DNA of 64,000 nt from Flavobacteriaceae bacterium Ap0902 (GTDB lineage Bacteria; Bacteroidota; Bacteroidia; Flavobacteriales; Weeksellaceae), in NCBI GenBank assembly GCA_009835005.1, contig WTFG01000007.1, positions 62,001 through 126,000 of the forward strand, read 5' to 3'. Of the stretch, positions 18,151 to 25,446 are shown piece by piece; within the stretch, counting starts at the first letter, position 1, and every line of letters begins with the position of its first letter. The translations under genes were made by a program, and so were the position numbers. The notes beneath the pieces were generated by a model. The model searched no databases. It was given only the letters and a program-made list of their open reading frames with translations, and was not told the DNA's origin.

Positions 18151-18298
18151 TGCCCAACAACGGGCGGGTATAGTCGCCAGTTGCGACAGAAAGATACAAA
18201 AGTCTTTGCAAAATCACGGTGTAGGCAATAGGGAATAAATTTTCGGTCAGAAAATTTAGTGCCGTAATTGCGGTTATACATTGTGCCTGTTGCACAGT
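18151..18298. repeat. attC-like imperfect inverted repeat C3
   Basis: Left end TGCCCAACAACGGGCGGGTATAG-like arm, right end GCGGTTATACATTGTGCC followed by TGTTGCACAG. The interior shares CAGTTGCGACAGAAAGATAC and TCACGG with C1 but has an extra insert (about 18222-18262) that itself can form a hairpin. Confidence 0.65.
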
Positions 18299-18324
18299 CG
18301 CTTGATTTATTCAATCAAATGTAA

Positions 18325-18726
18325 ACAAATAAGATTGAATTCATTGTTAAACTTTATCATTCGGTTCGGAAGAAGAAGGTTGTAAATATTACGTATCAAT
18401 CCATTTCTGCTATTGAATCCAAAATGCTAGAGGTTCATCCTCAATTGCTAAAAGAATTTAATAATCGCTGGTTTGTATTGGTTTATACAAATGGCGGATT
18501 ATTGGCCCTTGCTTTAGACTGAATAATTAAAATTGATGAGATTAAAAATAAAAAATACGAGGACCAGAATATAAATGCAGAGGATTATTATAAGGATACA
18601 ATAGGAGTTACAGTAATCAATCGGCGAGCGACTAATGTTATGTTTTGGGTAAACAATAAGAATGCCCCTTATGTAATTGCAAAACCATTCCATAGGACGC
18701 AAAGAATAGTAAAAACATTAGAATAG
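18325..18726 (+). pseudogene. WYL-domain transcriptional regulator remnant
   Basis: The plus-strand frame encodes RKKKVVNITYQS, then HPQLLKEFNNRWFVLVYTN, an in-frame TGA (18520-18522), and continues IIKIDEIKNKK to PYVIAKPFHRTQRIVKTLE. These are the canonical blocks of the C-terminal WYL region of Bacteroidota WYL regulators. The N-terminal helix-turn-helix is absent, there is no start codon (a stop lies at 18322-18324), and the internal stop breaks the domain. Confidence 0.8.
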
Positions 18727-18854
18727 GTAATGACGTAAGTATTCAAGGGGGAGAACATTTAACAGATACAGAAACCAATGAATATAAAATAATAGACGGT
18801 ATTATAGTTATTAAAAAAGGAGCCATAATACACAATGGAACTATTATAGGCTAA
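18702..18854 (+). pseudogene. 3' remnant of a glucose-1-phosphate adenylyltransferase (GlgC-like) gene
   Basis: In a different frame from the WYL relic, the sequence encodes SKNIRIGNDVSIQGGEHL and IIDGIIVIKKGAIIHNGTII before a stop. This matches the C-terminal beta-helix end of ADP-glucose pyrophosphorylases, including plant/cyanobacterial-type DKNxRIG and DGIxVxxKxAxIPxGTxI blocks. Only the last 50 codons or so remain, fused to the end of the WYL fragment, so it marks a deletion junction. Confidence 0.65.
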
Positions 18855-19208
18855 TAAAATACTTTAATTACAGAAGTTCTATTTTGAAATTTTTATATCT
18901 AAAAGAAAATTTTTAAAGAAATAATTAACTATTTAATGTTAAAGTTTCATTTTATTTATACTAGCAATAATTTAATAAAATTACAAAATTAAATTATAAT
19001 TATAAAAGTTATACATTTATCAATAGATTTTTTGTGAGATTATATCTTTAATAATTAAGAATATTATAAAAATATAAATAAAAGGTAATTATAGAATTAT
19101 GTATATTATAGTAAATAATTTTATATATTACGGAAAATTATTTTAATAGTAATGTAACCTTACATTAATTAAATACAATAAAATTAGAGAATTAATTATA
19201 AAATTATA
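18855..19208. other. extremely AT-rich non-coding stretch
   Basis: No coding region seen. Composition is far more AT-rich than flanking genes, as is common upstream of transferred or H-NS-type silenced surface-protein genes. The promoter of the following gene should lie here, but no single -7 element stands out. Confidence 0.6.
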
Positions 19209-20630
19209 ATGTTTATGAGAAAATTATTAAACTTACCCTATAAATTTACGGTATTTTCCATGTTATTTTTTATTTCTGTTGGCATGTGTGCACAAAACCT
19301 TAAATTTCCAGTGCCTCCTGGAGTACTAGATTTTGACAGTGATAATGATGGTATCTTAGATCAGTTAGAAAAGGTGCTTTGTGAGGAAAACCAAAATACA
19401 CAAACTATTGCTGGAGTGGGTGCTCACACAAAAGACGTTGTTTTTTTTGACTGGACAGGGCTTAAGATAACAGGGGCAGATTTAAATTCTGGTTCTTACT
19501 CTACCTCTTTTACACATAATGGTATTACCTATACGGCAAAAATAATAAATGTAAATCGTTCTGCTGACTTTAATATAATACCCACGCGAATGGACGAGCA
19601 TAGACCGTCTTATGCACATAAAAAATACAATCCAGAAGGTAATGCAGATGCTATTAAATTTGCTTTTAGAAATTTGGATAATGCTACATTAGACATTGAA
19701 TTCACTGCCACTAAAAATGGTGTTTCTTACCCTATAGAAATTCTTGTGATGGATGCACAAGTAACGAATAATAATTATCGAAACACTAAGGAAACTTTAA
19801 AGTTAACCACCGGTGGTACCGACTTCACTCTTTTTGAAGAATTAGGTGGTACGGCAGGTAATAGAGAGGCAATCACTGGAGAAGGGACCAAAACCATAAC
19901 ATATGTAAACTCAAGAGAGGCAGACAAATCTATACCCAGTAGAAATGCAATTTTTAGCACCTCAGACAAATTTAATTATACCAAGAATTCTTACAAAGTT
20001 AATATAAGCACCTATGCTGGTAGAGTAAAGGCAAATGATGGCACACAAGCAGTTGCTTTTGCGGTGCTTCTATATTGCGATACAGATGATGATGGTCTGC
20101 CTAACTATTTAGATTTAGACTCCGATAACGATGGATGTTTAGATGCTATAGAAGGTGATGGCAATATTCAGATTAATCAATTAGTAGATGCTGATATAAA
20201 TATAGTTAGTGTGGGTGAAGGTTCTTCGGCAGAAAACAAAAATTTATGTCAAAATGATAGTAGAAGTATCTACCAATGCACAGATAGCAATGGTGTACCT
20301 CTGTTAGGTGTTCAAGGCATTGGTTATTCTCAAAACCCTAATGAAGTATCAACTTGCCCTTGCGAGTTAGACCCTAAAACAGGTGCGCTCTTAGAAACCA
20401 AAATAGGGATTACCACCTTAAATAGAAACTCAAGCGATTGGTTACCAAAAGAAAAAGGTGCATATATTGCCTTAGAGTCAGATACCAAACCATTTGTTAT
20501 TACCAGAACCACTTCATCTAAAATAGAGAACGATGTAGAAGGAATGATTATCTGGGACACGCAAGACCAATGTATGAAATTGTATAATGGAACCTCTTGG
20601 AATTGTATAGAAAAAGGATGTTATCAATAA
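19209..20630 (+). CDS. secreted protein with thrombospondin type 3 repeats
   Basis: 473 residues (an ATG two codons downstream is equally possible). The signal peptide ends near GMCAQNLKF. Calcium-binding type 3 repeat units DFDSDNDGILD (about 41-51) and DTDDDGLPNYLDLDSDNDGC (about 292-311) bracket a beta-rich domain of unknown fold. The C-terminal module GAYIALESDTKPFVI...GMIIWDTQDQCMKLYNGTSW resembles the two modules of the next gene product. No type IX secretion CTD is evident. Probably cell-surface or secreted; function unknown. Operonic with the next gene (12-base gap). Confidence 0.75.
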   Translation: MFMRKLLNLPYKFTVFSMLFFISVGMCAQNLKFPVPPGVLDFDSDNDGILDQLEKVLCEENQNTQTIAGVGAHTKDVVFFDWTGLKITGADLNSGSYSTSFTHNGITYTAKIINVNRSADFNIIPTRMDEHRPSYAHKKYNPEGNADAIKFAFRNLDNATLDIEFTATKNGVSYPIEILVMDAQVTNNNYRNTKETLKLTTGGTDFTLFEELGGTAGNREAITGEGTKTITYVNSREADKSIPSRNAIFSTSDKFNYTKNSYKVNISTYAGRVKANDGTQAVAFAVLLYCDTDDDGLPNYLDLDSDNDGCLDAIEGDGNIQINQLVDADINIVSVGEGSSAENKNLCQNDSRSIYQCTDSNGVPLLGVQGIGYSQNPNEVSTCPCELDPKTGALLETKIGITTLNRNSSDWLPKEKGAYIALESDTKPFVITRTTSSKIENDVEGMIIWDTQDQCMKLYNGTSWNCIEKGCYQ

Positions 20631-20642
20631 AAATTTAATAAA

Positions 20643-21179
20643 ATGAATAAATATATTTTAATTACCATATTTTTAATAAGTTTTTCTTGTGTTCAAGCGC
20701 AAGTAGGTATAGAAACAACTCCTGTAAGAGCAGGTGCTATCTTAGATTTTCCAGACCCTGCTGAAAAAAGCATTCTATTACCCAAAAATTCTAATACTAG
20801 CAATAGCGGCACAGAGCCAGGTTCTTTGGCTTTTGATGTAGCAACACAGACTGTAGTTTATTATAGTGATAAAACGGTGAATGGTTCAACAGAAGGGTGG
20901 GTGCCTTTAACTAATGCGGCCACTGATGTGAAATCAGATATAGAAGTTCTAACCAATGGCAAAGAAAATGGCGAAGGGGTACTCATTACAGATATCACAA
21001 ACAATACTTCTGTTCCTGTGGGAGTGTTAGAGTTAAAATCTGATACAAAGGCACTTATTCTTCCAAGCGTTGCGAATATAGATGCTTTGCCTGTTGCAGA
21101 GCCTGGTGCTATTTGTTATGTAAAAGATGGTAAAGTCTTTGCCATTTTTAATGGAGAAAAATGGTCTTTTTGGAAATAA
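20643..21179 (+). CDS. small secreted protein with two copies of a flavobacterial surface module
   Basis: 178 residues with a signal peptide ending near VQAQVGIETTP. Two similar units are visible: GAILDFPDPAEKSILLPKN...EPGSLAFD...VVYY...GWVPL (about 31-92) and GVLELKSDTKALILPSV...EPGAICYV...IFNGEKWSFW (about 127-177). The same unit ends the upstream protein. Similar short modules occur in many flavobacterial secreted proteins of unknown role. Confidence 0.7.
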   Translation: MNKYILITIFLISFSCVQAQVGIETTPVRAGAILDFPDPAEKSILLPKNSNTSNSGTEPGSLAFDVATQTVVYYSDKTVNGSTEGWVPLTNAATDVKSDIEVLTNGKENGEGVLITDITNNTSVPVGVLELKSDTKALILPSVANIDALPVAEPGAICYVKDGKVFAIFNGEKWSFWK

Positions 21180-21278
21180 TCTCTTAATCTAATTTAAAGA
21201 AAGTCTCTCTATGCTTATGTAAGATTATTGAGAATTAAATATACAGAAGTAACGCTTGTGTAGTATACAGGAAGAAAT

Positions 21279-21325
21279 AAAAAAATAGACGTTTCAATTA
21301 GTTTTGAGACGTCTATTTTTTTTAT
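21279..21325 (+). terminator. hairpin terminator after the secreted-protein operon
   Basis: AAAAATAGACGTTTC and GAGACGTCTATTTTT pair over about 15 bases (one G-T) with an 11-base loop, T-rich on both strands and so potentially bidirectional. Confidence 0.8.
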
Positions 21326-21330
21326 TGATT

Positions 21331-21462
21331 ATGTCCCGTCCTAAAATAGTAGAAAAGCGTCAATGCTTTGGAGATTTAGAAGTTGATTTGATTATAGGAA
21401 AAGACCATAGACAAGCTATTTTAACTATCAATGGACACTATCCCGTAAAGTGTGTAAGTTAA
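21331..21462 (+). pseudogene. IS30-family transposase fragment
   Basis: The frame from ATG 21331 encodes RPKIVEKRQCFGDLEVDLII, then GKDHRQAILTI, matching the start of the IS30 DDE catalytic domain (normally FGDWEGDxVIG), with the usual EGD segment degraded to EVD. The match stops at about 21432 where the sequence changes to ACACTATCCCGTAAAGTGT, an inverted repeat that may be the end of another element. Only about 35 codons of the transposase remain. Confidence 0.75.
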
Positions 21463-21490
21463 GAACTCATTTAATCTTATTTCATTGTTT

Positions 21491-21861
21491 TTAATTTCTT
21501 TTTTTTTCTTTAAAAACTTGTAATGAATTGTATATTATTTCAGAATTTTCATTTATCGCTAAGTTTTTTAGTAAGGTGTCATTTTCAATATCCGCGAAAA
21601 GAATGATTGTATCATTTTGCTCAATTTTATATCGTCGAACAGTTTGTCCAGTGGCTCCAACAGTTTGTTTAAACTTAACTAATTGTCTTTTATTGGAATT
21701 CAGTTTTTTAATCTGTGCGTAATGTGAGTTATTTAGGGTGAAGATTGAATCAACTTTTGCCAAAATGGTTAAGTCAGAATTTTCCGATATTTTAAAGTTA
21801 TTCTGTCCGTAAGCTTTCGGAAAGAAAAGTAAAAAAATAATATTCTTAAAATATACTTCAT
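21491..21861 (-). pseudogene. small secreted protein gene with a 1-base frameshift in a poly-T tract
   Basis: An uninterrupted 90-codon frame (21763-21491, MAKVDSIFTLNN...) has no good start. Reading further upstream and adding one T to the seven-T run (plus-strand 21831-21837) joins it to MKYILRILFFLLFFPKAYGQ, a textbook signal peptide starting at ATG 21861. The intact product would be about 123 residues, exported, of unknown function. Either a real phase-variation-like or inactivating slip or a base-calling error. A -7 element TATATTTG lies at 21900-21893 on the minus strand. Confidence 0.7.
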
Positions 21862-21892
21862 TTTAGGTTGTCTTAATTGCCCATAACACTCA

Positions 21893-21900
21893 AATATACG
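21893..21900 (-). promoter_or_regulatory. -7 promoter element TATATTTG for the frameshifted secreted-protein gene
   Basis: TAnnTTTG match on the minus strand 32 bases before ATG 21861. The following AGTGTTATGGGCA resembles the cassette-end cores seen at 14.4-18.3 kb. Confidence 0.5.
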
Positions 21901-22178
21901 GAAGTTTACATATTATCCTAATTGATTGTTAAAATAATTGTGAGTAGGGCAATTGATTGGTTTATAATTTATTAAATAATTACAGTAAGATGCGTAAAGT
22001 ATATGAAATTATTAATTCATTTTATATCAGTTTTCTCAATATACAAAATACGCAGGGATGGATTTTAATCTTTTTGATTCTAAGTTTGGTAAGTATGAGG
22101 GTAAAGATGTGATCTGGATCTCTGTGATCGAGGTTAATTTCAAAGTGTGTTATTTATAGCAAAATCACAGTTTTTTGA
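21901..22178. other. intergenic region with only doubtful small reading frames
   Basis: Two overlapping short plus-strand frames, 21990-22109 (39 residues, one hydrophobic segment GWILIFLILSLVSM) and 22058-22159 (33 residues), have no recognisable homology. They may be gene debris. Nothing else is visible. Confidence 0.3.
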
Positions 22179-22323
22179 TAGCCCTGATTGGAATGGATAA
22201 CCTTTTTTCTATAGGGCGCTGATAAAATGCAGCAGGGAATAGCGACCAGCGGAAGCTCATTCTTCGCAAGATTTTATAAGCCATATAGGGAAAAGATAGG
22301 AATGTAAAGCGGGAAGTGGCTCC
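22179..22323 (+). ncRNA. Flavo-1-like structured RNA
   Basis: The segment has the features I associate with the flavobacterial Flavo-1 RNA motif: TAGCCCTGATTGGAATGG at the 5' end, a CCTTTTTT tract, a pairing AAAAGAT segment, and the 3' block AAGCGGGAAGTGGCTCC. AGCC at 22180-22183 can pair with GGCT at 22318-22321. Function of the motif is unknown. Family assignment is from memory of the motif and needs a covariance-model search. Confidence 0.55.
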
Positions 22324-22366
22324 AAATAAATGAATTAAACAATTATTTTATTAAAAGAGATGTAAT

Positions 22367-22424
22367 GGATAATATCCGTATTGTTGGAATTATTCCATAA
22401 GTTTAAAATATTTTTATATATTTG
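22367..22424 (+). promoter_or_regulatory. promoter and palindromic operators of the S24 regulator
   Basis: TATATTTG at 22417-22424 fits the -7 consensus and is only 4 bases before the ATG, implying a leaderless transcript. Upstream are palindromes GGATAATATCC (22367-22377) and TGGAATTATTCCA (22385-22397), plausible self-operators for the encoded HTH protein. Confidence 0.55.
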
Positions 22425-22428
22425 AATT

Positions 22429-23178
22429 ATGGATATACCAGTAGAGAATAGGCGATTAAAACAACTGCGACTAGAGTTAAATCTCACGCAAGCAGAGTTT
22501 GCAGAGGTGCTAGGGGAGAGCCAATCTACGGCGGATATGGAGCGTGGTAAGACGAAACTTTCTGGCAAGGTATTGATGACACTTTTAAAGCAATACGACA
22601 TTAATCCTTTATGGCTGTATGATGAAAGCGATAAGAAATATCTCAAAGCTTATGAGGCAGATCCGTTGCCTAAAACTATTACGGTGAATGAAGACGGTCA
22701 TGAGAATATTCTTTTGGTAAGCCAAAAGGCGGCCGCGGGTTATGCTGTGAATATGAATGATAGCGGTTATCTGCAAAATTTACCAGCTTTTGGTTTTCCA
22801 TTGCCAGCCTACCGCAATGCTAGTTTTCGAGGTTTTGAAATTACGGGAGATAGCATGGTGCCTTTAGTTCAGTCTGGAGATTGGGTGCTTGCCAAAGCTG
22901 TGGCTTCTACGGCAGATATCGTGAATAACAATATTTATATTGTTGTGGAACCAGATAATATTCGGCTCAAAAAAGTACAATTATTGAACGAAGAAAGAAA
23001 GGCAAGATTAATCTCATTAAACCCTGAATATGAGCCTACTTTAATCCCTATTGAGAACATTCTAGAAATGTGGGAATATCATAGTCGCATTAGTTTTGGG
23101 ATAGATAAAATTCAGGGTTTAACTTTACAAAAAGTTTATGATGAGGTTAAGGAAATTAAAAAGCAATTAAAGGATTAA
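22429..23178 (+). CDS. XRE-type HTH regulator with LexA/S24 self-cleaving domain
   Basis: 249 residues. The helix-turn-helix is at about 10-57 (LNLTQAEFAEVLGESQSTA). The C-terminal S24 peptidase domain contains Ser142 in GDSMVPLVQSGD, Lys181 in DNIRLKKVQ, and a probable autocleavage Ala-Gly bond at 103-104 in SQKAAAGYA. Spacing of the Ser-Lys dyad is as in LexA. A DNA-damage or stress-responsive repressor, or a former prophage repressor; no phage genes are adjacent. Target genes unknown beyond likely autoregulation. Confidence 0.88.
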   Translation: MDIPVENRRLKQLRLELNLTQAEFAEVLGESQSTADMERGKTKLSGKVLMTLLKQYDINPLWLYDESDKKYLKAYEADPLPKTITVNEDGHENILLVSQKAAAGYAVNMNDSGYLQNLPAFGFPLPAYRNASFRGFEITGDSMVPLVQSGDWVLAKAVASTADIVNNNIYIVVEPDNIRLKKVQLLNEERKARLISLNPEYEPTLIPIENILEMWEYHSRISFGIDKIQGLTLQKVYDEVKEIKKQLKD

Positions 23179-23179
23179 A

Positions 23180-23218
23180 AAAAGAGGCTTAGCATTGCGC
23201 TAAACCTCTTAAATTTTT
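23180..23218. terminator. bidirectional terminator between the S24 regulator and asd
   Basis: AAGAGGCTTAGC and GCTAAACCTCTT pair around ATTGC with one mismatch, with A-rich and T-rich flanks suited to both convergent genes. Confidence 0.75.
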
Positions 23219-23235
23219 ATGAAAACGTTTTATAT

Positions 23236-24231
23236 TTAATTCTTCAACAAATTATTTTCTAGTAAATACTCTGCTATTTGTATTGTATTGGTGGCTGCGC
23301 CTTTACGCAGATTATCTGCAACAATCCACATATTCAGCGTGTTGGGTTGAGAAAAATCCCTTCTAATTCTACCTACAAAGACATCATCTTTTCCTTCTGC
23401 ATATAAGGGCATAGGATAAGTATTGGTCTCTATATTGTCTTTTAAAACAACACCTGGCATTTCATGGAAGATTTTTCTAATCTCATTTAAATCGAAGTCG
23501 TTCTCAAATTCAATATTTACTGCCTCTGAGTGACCTCCTTGTACAGGAACTCTCACGGCTGTGGCAGTAACCTCAATGGTGTTATCTCCCAGAATTTTTT
23601 TGGTTTCTCTGGTAAGTTTCATCTCTTCTTTGGTATAGCCATTATCCTCAAATACATCACAATGTGGTAAAGCATTTTTAAATATCTGATAGGGATATAT
23701 TTTGTGCACTTCTTCGCCTTTAATTTCTCCTTCTAATTGATCTACGGCATTTTTTCCTGTACCTGTTACAGACTGATAGGTAGAAACCACCACACGTTTA
23801 ATGGTATATTTGTCGTGCAGGGGTTTTAAAGCCATTACCAATTGGATGGTAGAGCAATTGGGGTTCGCAATGATTTTGTCCTCTTGAGATAAAACATCTG
23901 CATTGATTTCTGGAACCACTAATTTCTTATCTGGATCCATCCGCCATGCAGAAGAATTATCTACTACGGTAGTTCCTTTTTCTGCAAATTTAGGAGCGTA
24001 ATCCAAAGAGATTCCTCCACCCGCAGAGAACAGGGCTAAATCACAATTAGAATCAATAGCATCGTCTATAGAAACGATTTTAATAGGTTTCCCTTTAAAT
24101 TCAATTGTTTTCCCCACAGATTTCTCTGAGGCAACAGGCAAAAGTTCTGTAATGGGGAAATTTCTTTCCTTTAAAACCTTCAACATCACTTGTCCCACCA
24201 TGCCAGTGGCTCCAACTACAGCTACTTTCAT
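23236..24231 (-). CDS. asd: aspartate-semialdehyde dehydrogenase
   Basis: 331 residues. NADP-binding GATGMVGQ at 7-14, catalytic Cys126 in NPNCST, and the GGHSEAVN segment containing a substrate-binding His. It converts beta-aspartyl phosphate to aspartate semialdehyde for lysine/diaminopimelate, threonine and methionine synthesis, thus also feeding the peptidoglycan pathway encoded further right. It lies 28 bases downstream of the bacilliredoxin gene, probably one transcript. Confidence 0.95.
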   Translation of the reverse strand: MKVAVVGATGMVGQVMLKVLKERNFPITELLPVASEKSVGKTIEFKGKPIKIVSIDDAIDSNCDLALFSAGGGISLDYAPKFAEKGTTVVDNSSAWRMDPDKKLVVPEINADVLSQEDKIIANPNCSTIQLVMALKPLHDKYTIKRVVVSTYQSVTGTGKNAVDQLEGEIKGEEVHKIYPYQIFKNALPHCDVFEDNGYTKEEMKLTRETKKILGDNTIEVTATAVRVPVQGGHSEAVNIEFENDFDLNEIRKIFHEMPGVVLKDNIETNTYPMPLYAEGKDDVFVGRIRRDFSQPNTLNMWIVADNLRKGAATNTIQIAEYLLENNLLKN

Positions 24232-24259
24232 CTATTTTAATTTATTGAATGTAATTTAT

Positions 24260-24673
24260 TTAGTCTATATGCTCGTTGTACGCTTGTTTTAAGTTTTCTG
24301 CAATCATCATAGGAGAATGTCCTTCTATATGATGTCTCTCTAGCATGTGCACTAACTCTCCATCTTTGAACAAAGCAATAGAAGGGGAGCTTGGTGGGAA
24401 CGGCATCATCGCATCTCTTGCTGCTTTGGTAGCCTCCATGTCAAATCCTGCGAATACAGTTCCTAAATTATCTGGTGTTTTATCGTTGTCTAAAGATGCT
24501 AATACACCTGGTCTTGCGCCACCTGCGGCACATCCACAAACGCTGTTCACCATGATAAGGGTAGTCCCTGGTTTTTGAAGGAATTCATTGACTGATTCTA
24601 TTGATGTTAAATCTGTAAAGCCATTTTCTGTTAATTCTGCCTTCATAGGCATTACTAAATCTGCTGGATACAT
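24260..24673 (-). CDS. BrxA/BrxB family bacilliredoxin
   Basis: 137 residues, thioredoxin fold, with the family's CGC active-site motif in NSVCGCAAGGARPGV and C-terminal MLERHHIEGHSP. Bacilliredoxins remove bacillithiol from mixed disulfides on proteins. This implies bacillithiol use, consistent with many Bacteroidota, though no bsh genes are in this window. A -7 element precedes it. Confidence 0.92.
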   Translation of the reverse strand: MYPADLVMPMKAELTENGFTDLTSIESVNEFLQKPGTTLIMVNSVCGCAAGGARPGVLASLDNDKTPDNLGTVFAGFDMEATKAARDAMMPFPPSSPSIALFKDGELVHMLERHHIEGHSPMMIAENLKQAYNEHID

Positions 24674-24725
24674 AATCTTATTTTTTTAAATTAAATTTGT
24701 ACTATATTCTATGATTAGAATGGCG

Positions 24726-24733
24726 CAAAGATA
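24726..24733 (-). promoter_or_regulatory. -7 element TATCTTTG for the bacilliredoxin-asd operon
   Basis: TAnnTTTG match on the minus strand, 52 bases upstream of the bacilliredoxin ATG. Confidence 0.5.
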
Positions 24734-24805
24734 CGAAAGTTATTTATAAAGACTCTTTGGCTTTGTATAGAGAAAACGAATGATATTCAATATTAAAATT
24801 ATAAT

Positions 24806-25177
24806 TTGAGATACACTTTAAAAAAGAAAGAAAGTCTAAAGAGTAAAAACTACTTTGATGCCATTTTTGCTCATGGAAGTTCTGCAAAGGAATTCCCTAT
24901 CAGAGCCATTTACATAGAATTCAACCAGGAAAATTTCTCTAATACTCGTATTCCTTCATTTTCTCAAGTCGCATTTTCTGTTCCTAAAAAACGTTTTAAA
25001 AGAGCGGTTGATCGCAATAGAATTAAGAGACAATTAAGAGAGGCGTACCGTCTCAATAAGCATTTATTAGCAACCCCTCATGCTGTTATTTTTGTCTATT
25101 TAGCAAAAGATGAATTTCCAACTGTTAAAGTAACTAAAGCCATGATTTCTCTTCTTGTAAGGGTGAATGAGAAGTGA
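24806..25177 (+). CDS. rnpA: ribonuclease P protein component
   Basis: 123 residues with a TTG start giving RYTLKKKESLKSKNYFDAIF. The conserved RNA-binding motif NRIKRQLREAYR (about 73-84) and the preceding VPKKRFKRAVDR are diagnostic. It assists the catalytic RNA in tRNA 5' maturation. It is not next to rpmH here, an arrangement seen in other Bacteroidota. Confidence 0.95.
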   Translation: MRYTLKKKESLKSKNYFDAIFAHGSSAKEFPIRAIYIEFNQENFSNTRIPSFSQVAFSVPKKRFKRAVDRNRIKRQLREAYRLNKHLLATPHAVIFVYLAKDEFPTVKVTKAMISLLVRVNEK

Positions 25178-25252
25178 GGAGTAAAGCCATCAACATAGCG
25201 CGATCATTTTCGTGTAGTACTTTATAATTGTATTAGAAAATTATAAAAATGT

Positions 25253-25379
25253 AACTGTCTCAAAACTCTGATTTCGTTAACCTGAATATATTTCAGGGTA
25301 TCATAATAAACTGGTTAATAGATGATTAAGATTCTGAATCAAGTTCAGAATGTCCAGTTTTATAGGTTTTGAGACAGCT
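25253..25379. repeat. nested palindromic intergenic element
   Basis: Outer inverted arms CTGTCTCAAAAC (from 25255) and GTTTTGAGACAG (to 25377) are perfect over 12 bases. Inside lie CCTGAATATATTTCAGG and TTCTGAATCAAGTTCAGAA hairpins and an AAACTGG/CCAGTTT pair. This resembles non-autonomous palindromic repeats scattered in Bacteroidota genomes. No coding capacity. Confidence 0.75.
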
Positions 25380-25383
25380 ATAA

Positions 25384-25418
25384 AAAAATCCCGTTCTAGT
25401 TGATTAGTACGGGATTTT
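25384..25418. terminator. bidirectional terminator downstream of sdhB
   Basis: AAATCCCGT and ACGGGATTT pair around a 14-base loop, with A/T-rich flanks on both strands. Confidence 0.75.
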
Positions 25419-25446
25419 AAGTTTTATAAATATATTATTCTATATT

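Noticed and set aside
14441-18298. CRISPR array
   Set aside because: The repeats are few, long, imperfectly palindromic and kilobases apart with genes between them, not short regularly spaced repeats; no cas genes are present.
18051-18314. 87-codon minus-strand reading frame
   Set aside because: It runs across a perfect terminator hairpin and the whole of repeat C3, has no homology-like features and no promoter; it is an accidental frame in the repeat.
22367-23178. Prophage centred on the S24 regulator
   Set aside because: No integrase, structural or replication phage genes flank it; neighbours are asd and gene debris.
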